DNA from: Mesorhizobium sp.
Lineage (GTDB): Bacteria; Pseudomonadota; Alphaproteobacteria; Rhizobiales; Rhizobiaceae
Assembly (NCBI GenBank): GCA_004017275.1
Contig: SAKE01000015.1
Span: 98,059 to 162,058 of the forward strand
Reading direction: 5' to 3'
DNA: 64,000 nt
Position numbers and translations under genes: made by a program. Positions 61,830 through 64,000 of this stretch are shown here, piece by piece. The notes under the pieces are model-generated. The model was not told where the DNA came from, ran no database searches, and saw only the letters and a list, made by a program, of their open reading frames with translations. The number at the start of each line of letters is the position of its first letter. The stretch's first letter is position 1.

Positions 61830-62948
61830 TTAGCGAACAGGCAGTCCAAGGCGGACCCATTGGTCGGGCGGGATCACCGGCCCGACACGGAAATTGAAGG
61901 ACAACACCCTCGTCGCATCGGTGTCGACTTCGCACCGGAAACCCAGATGGTACCATGTGGTGGTGGTGCGGAAAGCCACATCCGGGGCGTCGAGGATATT
62001 GCCGGCCTTCAGCGGAACACTGGGGATCAACTCAGGAAAGTAGGAAGCGTCCAGCAATTGCTGCTGCAATGCGCTGGCGCAAAGTTTGGCAGCCCGCTTG
62101 CCGCGAGGCACACCGGCCATCGAGGTTGTGGCCAATGCATCGCCGGTAGCGCCCTGCGAGTAAAGCTTGCGGACACCCGGGAGGCCCGAATATAGCCGCG
62201 ATTTAGCAACAGCCACGTCCGTCGAGCTTGGATTCCCGGCGCTCCCGCTTCCGGATTTAGACGCCTTTGAAGGGTCAGGGTTCGGTGCATTTGCGGGTTT
62301 AGGCTTCGGCGCTTCTGCTGACATCGGAAGTTCGATCTCGCCTTCGCCGGCAGCCAATGGCGTTGGTGACGCTTCCGGCTCTTGTTTGTCGGCGTCGTGC
62401 GCTTCCGGCTTTTGTTTGTCTGCCTGCTGTTTATCCATCTCCTCGGTTGAAGTTGCCTGCTTCTCCGCATCCGGTGTGAGCTCGGCCGATTTGTTCTCTT
62501 CAGGCTTCGGCACGACAGGCGGCTTCGACGCGTCATCCTTGGTCGGCGACGGCGAACTGTCCTGAGCGCTGGCCCCATCCAGGGATTTCCTCGGGCCGGC
62601 GTCCTTCTCGCCGAACTGAAAAACAGGCTTCAGGACTTCGATTGGCGGAGATTTCTGAGCCTGCTTTTCCGGCGGAGGTGGTTTTTCAACTTTCTGCTCG
62701 GGCGGTTTTTCAACCTTCGGTTCCGGCGGCTTTTCGGCTTTCTTTGGCGGCGGTGCAGGAGCAGGTTTCGGTTTCGGCTGATCGGGCGGAGGCACGAGCG
62801 CGACATTGACAGGCTGCTCCTCCTGCGGCTGCTGGGGAGGCACCGGCAGGCCATAGACCAGGAACGCCGCGATGAGCGCATGCAGGACCAGCGATGCGGG
62901 CAAAGCCCACAGCAGATGCCGCCGCCGTTCTCCTGTCTCGCTCTTCAT
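61830..62948 (-). CDS. DUF930 protein with proline-rich stalk
   Basis: 372 residues from ATG 62948 (MKSETGERRRHLLWALPASLVLHALIAAFLVYG). A single membrane helix near the N-terminus, a Pro/Lys/Glu-rich region of about 200 residues (PKPKPAPAPPPKK, KPPEPKVEKPPEQ), then a C-terminal DUF930 domain (KLCASALQQQLLDASYFPEL, TTTTWYHLGFRCEVDTDATRVLSFNFRVGPVIP). The layout is TonB-like, but the globular domain is not TonB. Periplasmic, function unknown. Confidence 0.88.
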   Translation of the reverse strand: MKSETGERRRHLLWALPASLVLHALIAAFLVYGLPVPPQQPQEEQPVNVALVPPPDQPKPKPAPAPPPKKAEKPPEPKVEKPPEQKVEKPPPPEKQAQKSPPIEVLKPVFQFGEKDAGPRKSLDGASAQDSSPSPTKDDASKPPVVPKPEENKSAELTPDAEKQATSTEEMDKQQADKQKPEAHDADKQEPEASPTPLAAGEGEIELPMSAEAPKPKPANAPNPDPSKASKSGSGSAGNPSSTDVAVAKSRLYSGLPGVRKLYSQGATGDALATTSMAGVPRGKRAAKLCASALQQQLLDASYFPELIPSVPLKAGNILDAPDVAFRTTTTWYHLGFRCEVDTDATRVLSFNFRVGPVIPPDQWVRLGLPVR

Positions 62949-63377
62949 ACTGATCGATGTGGAATGAAATAGCGGCGGCTTCAAGCATAGGTAGTGGATT
63001 GGCTTAACTTAAAACCGCTGACAGGTCGCTGATTTGGATGACTACCCGCAGGGCGGTCGCGCCACCGAGGCGCTCGCGCGACTGGATCCTGTCCCCGCCG
63101 CCTGGATCAGCCAGCCGGACCTTATCCGCAGGCGCGCCTGCGTTCCGCTCCCCAGCACGACCGGATCGGGCTGTTCGAAATGCAAGGTGAGGTCGGGGCC
63201 GGCGGCAGGCTGGTGGATGACAGCGAGCATGCCCGGCGCAGGCGACAGCCTCACGCGAAATGCTCTCACGGAACAACAATATGGGCCTGCGGAACCAGTG
63301 TTCCACGAGCCTTGTAACCGGCCTTGGGCTGGCTGCGATCCTTCGGGGGCACTCGAACTTTGGCGCCTCGACCAGCC
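62949..63377. other. gap with one doubtful small frame
   Basis: A 75-residue GTG-started frame on the minus strand (63042-63269, MRAFRVRLSPAPGMLAVIHQ) has plausible codon use but no ribosome site and no recognisable family, so I do not call it as a gene. GGAAC-CAGT-GTTCC (about 63287-63300) is a small palindrome. Nothing else is evident. Confidence 0.4.
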
Positions 63378-64000
63378 CTACACCAGCATGCCCATCGGGT
63401 TCTCGATCAGCCGCTTGAAGGCGACGAGCAGTTCGGCGCCCAGCGCACCGTCGACGGCGCGATGGTCGGTCGACAGCGTCACCGACATCACGGTGGCGAT
63501 TTTGATCTCGCCATTCTTGACCACGGCCCGCTGCTCGCCGGCGCCAACCGCCAGGATGGTGGCATGTGGCGGGTTGATGACGGCGGCAAAATCCTTGATG
63601 CCGAACATGCCGAGATTGGACACCGCCGTGGTGCCGCCCTGATACTCTTCCGGCTTCAGCTTGCGGCTGCGGGCGCGGCTGGCCAGATCCTTCATCTCGT
63701 TGGAGATGGTGGACAGTGTCTTTTCGTCGGCATGCCGAATGATCGGCGTGATCAGCCCGCCAGGAATCGACACGGCAACGCCGACATCGGCATGCTTGTG
63801 CTTGACCATGGCGCTTTCGGTCCATGAGGCATTGGCATCCGGCACCGCCTTCAGCGCCATCGCCATCGCCTTGATGACCATGTCGTTGACCGACAGCTTG
63901 TAGGCCGGCGCATCACCCTTGTCGGTCTTTTTCACCGGGGCTGCGGCATTGATCTGCGTGCGCAGCGCCAACAGCGCATCGAGCTCGCAGTCGAGCGTCA
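63378..64000 (-). CDS. dihydrolipoamide acetyltransferase (E2) C-terminal part, partial
   Basis: The last 207 residues or so of the E2 catalytic domain; the 5' part is beyond the window end. Motifs: VNDMVIKAMAMALKAVPDANASW, VGVAVSIPGGLITPIIRHADEKTL, YQGGTTAVSNLGMFGIKDFAAVINPPHATILAVGAGEQR and the catalytic STDHRAVDGALGAELLVAFKRLIENP with His and Asp. The form TLDCELDALLALRTQIN at the open end is typical of pyruvate dehydrogenase E2. Forms the transacetylase core with E1 and E3. Confidence 0.93.
   Translation of the reverse strand, partial: TLDCELDALLALRTQINAAAPVKKTDKGDAPAYKLSVNDMVIKAMAMALKAVPDANASWTESAMVKHKHADVGVAVSIPGGLITPIIRHADEKTLSTISNEMKDLASRARSRKLKPEEYQGGTTAVSNLGMFGIKDFAAVINPPHATILAVGAGEQRAVVKNGEIKIATVMSVTLSTDHRAVDGALGAELLVAFKRLIENPMGMLV

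Noticed and set aside
63042..63269. Small GTG-started frame between the DUF930 gene and the E2 gene
   Set aside because: No ribosome-binding site and no family resemblance; kept only as a note in the gap entry.

Overview
The window reads as chromosomal DNA of a Mesorhizobium-like member of the Hyphomicrobiales (Rhizobiales). Supporting signs are high GC with strong G/C at third codon positions, the cobT-cobS-J domain-bolA run, the CBS protein-aroB-aroK / small membrane protein-xerD-accA run, many ABC and carbohydrate genes, and rhizobial-type palindromic intergenic elements. The genus is an inference from gene content and order; no database was searched.

Layout. 1-10.6 kb: housekeeping and small metabolic genes: a DUF1194 protein, an SbmA/BacA-like exporter, a methyltransferase divergent from glyoxalase II, a DUF985 cupin, YhhN and EamA membrane proteins, DUF3108, rpmB (L28), a YhhQ queuosine-precursor transporter behind a compact preQ1-I-like riboswitch, a spermidine synthase-like protein, and an ArsR/SRPBCC pair. 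10.9-16.1 kb: phytase-like esterase, cobaltochelatase cobT and cobS, a J-domain protein and bolA. 16.1-23.9 kb: a block that seems to interrupt the usual bolA to CBS-protein neighbourhood. It holds a ThDP enzyme, a Tat-like alpha/beta hydrolase, and the PrkA-YeaH-SpoVR stress operon with a general-stress (EcfG-type) promoter candidate. 23.9-34.3 kb: a CBS/CorC protein that appears to lack its DUF21 membrane domain, then aroB, aroK, xerD, accA, an L,D-transpeptidase lipoprotein, TusA-like and CobW-like proteins, a D,D-carboxypeptidase and an M20 amidohydrolase.

34.38-42.45 kb: tRNA-Arg(CCT) followed by a mosaic, partly decayed accessory stretch. It contains an esterase, an ABM monooxygenase, a frameshifted DJ-1/PfpI gene, an F420-type reductase, a 1004-residue winged-helix/ATPase/TPR regulator, a response-regulator remnant, a VOC protein, an FKBP peptidyl-prolyl isomerase and a truncated, frameshifted folP fragment. 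No integrase is visible.

42.4-61.8 kb: a carbohydrate region. A minus-strand operon runs deoR-type regulator, FGGY kinase, sugar ABC ATPase, permease, binding protein, TIM-barrel epimerase, cupin. Divergent from it are a class II aldolase, a second FGGY kinase and a HAD hydrolase. Then come a SorC-type regulator divergent from an unrecognised gene, and a compact operon gutM-EIIC-EIIB-EIIA-HPr/EI. The last encodes every protein of a glucitol-type PTS phosphorelay, which is unusual in a group that normally carries only the regulatory nitrogen PTS. Candidate operators sit in front of the aldolase, the sorC gene and the PTS operon. No sorbitol-6-phosphate dehydrogenase is present. 61.8-64 kb: a proline-rich DUF930 protein and the C-terminal part of a dihydrolipoamide acyltransferase that runs off the window.

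The best candidates for something not yet described are the complete PTS locus with its shared operator motifs and two unrecognised genes, the very short riboswitch whose pseudoknot would use the start codon, and the decayed tRNA-adjacent stretch.
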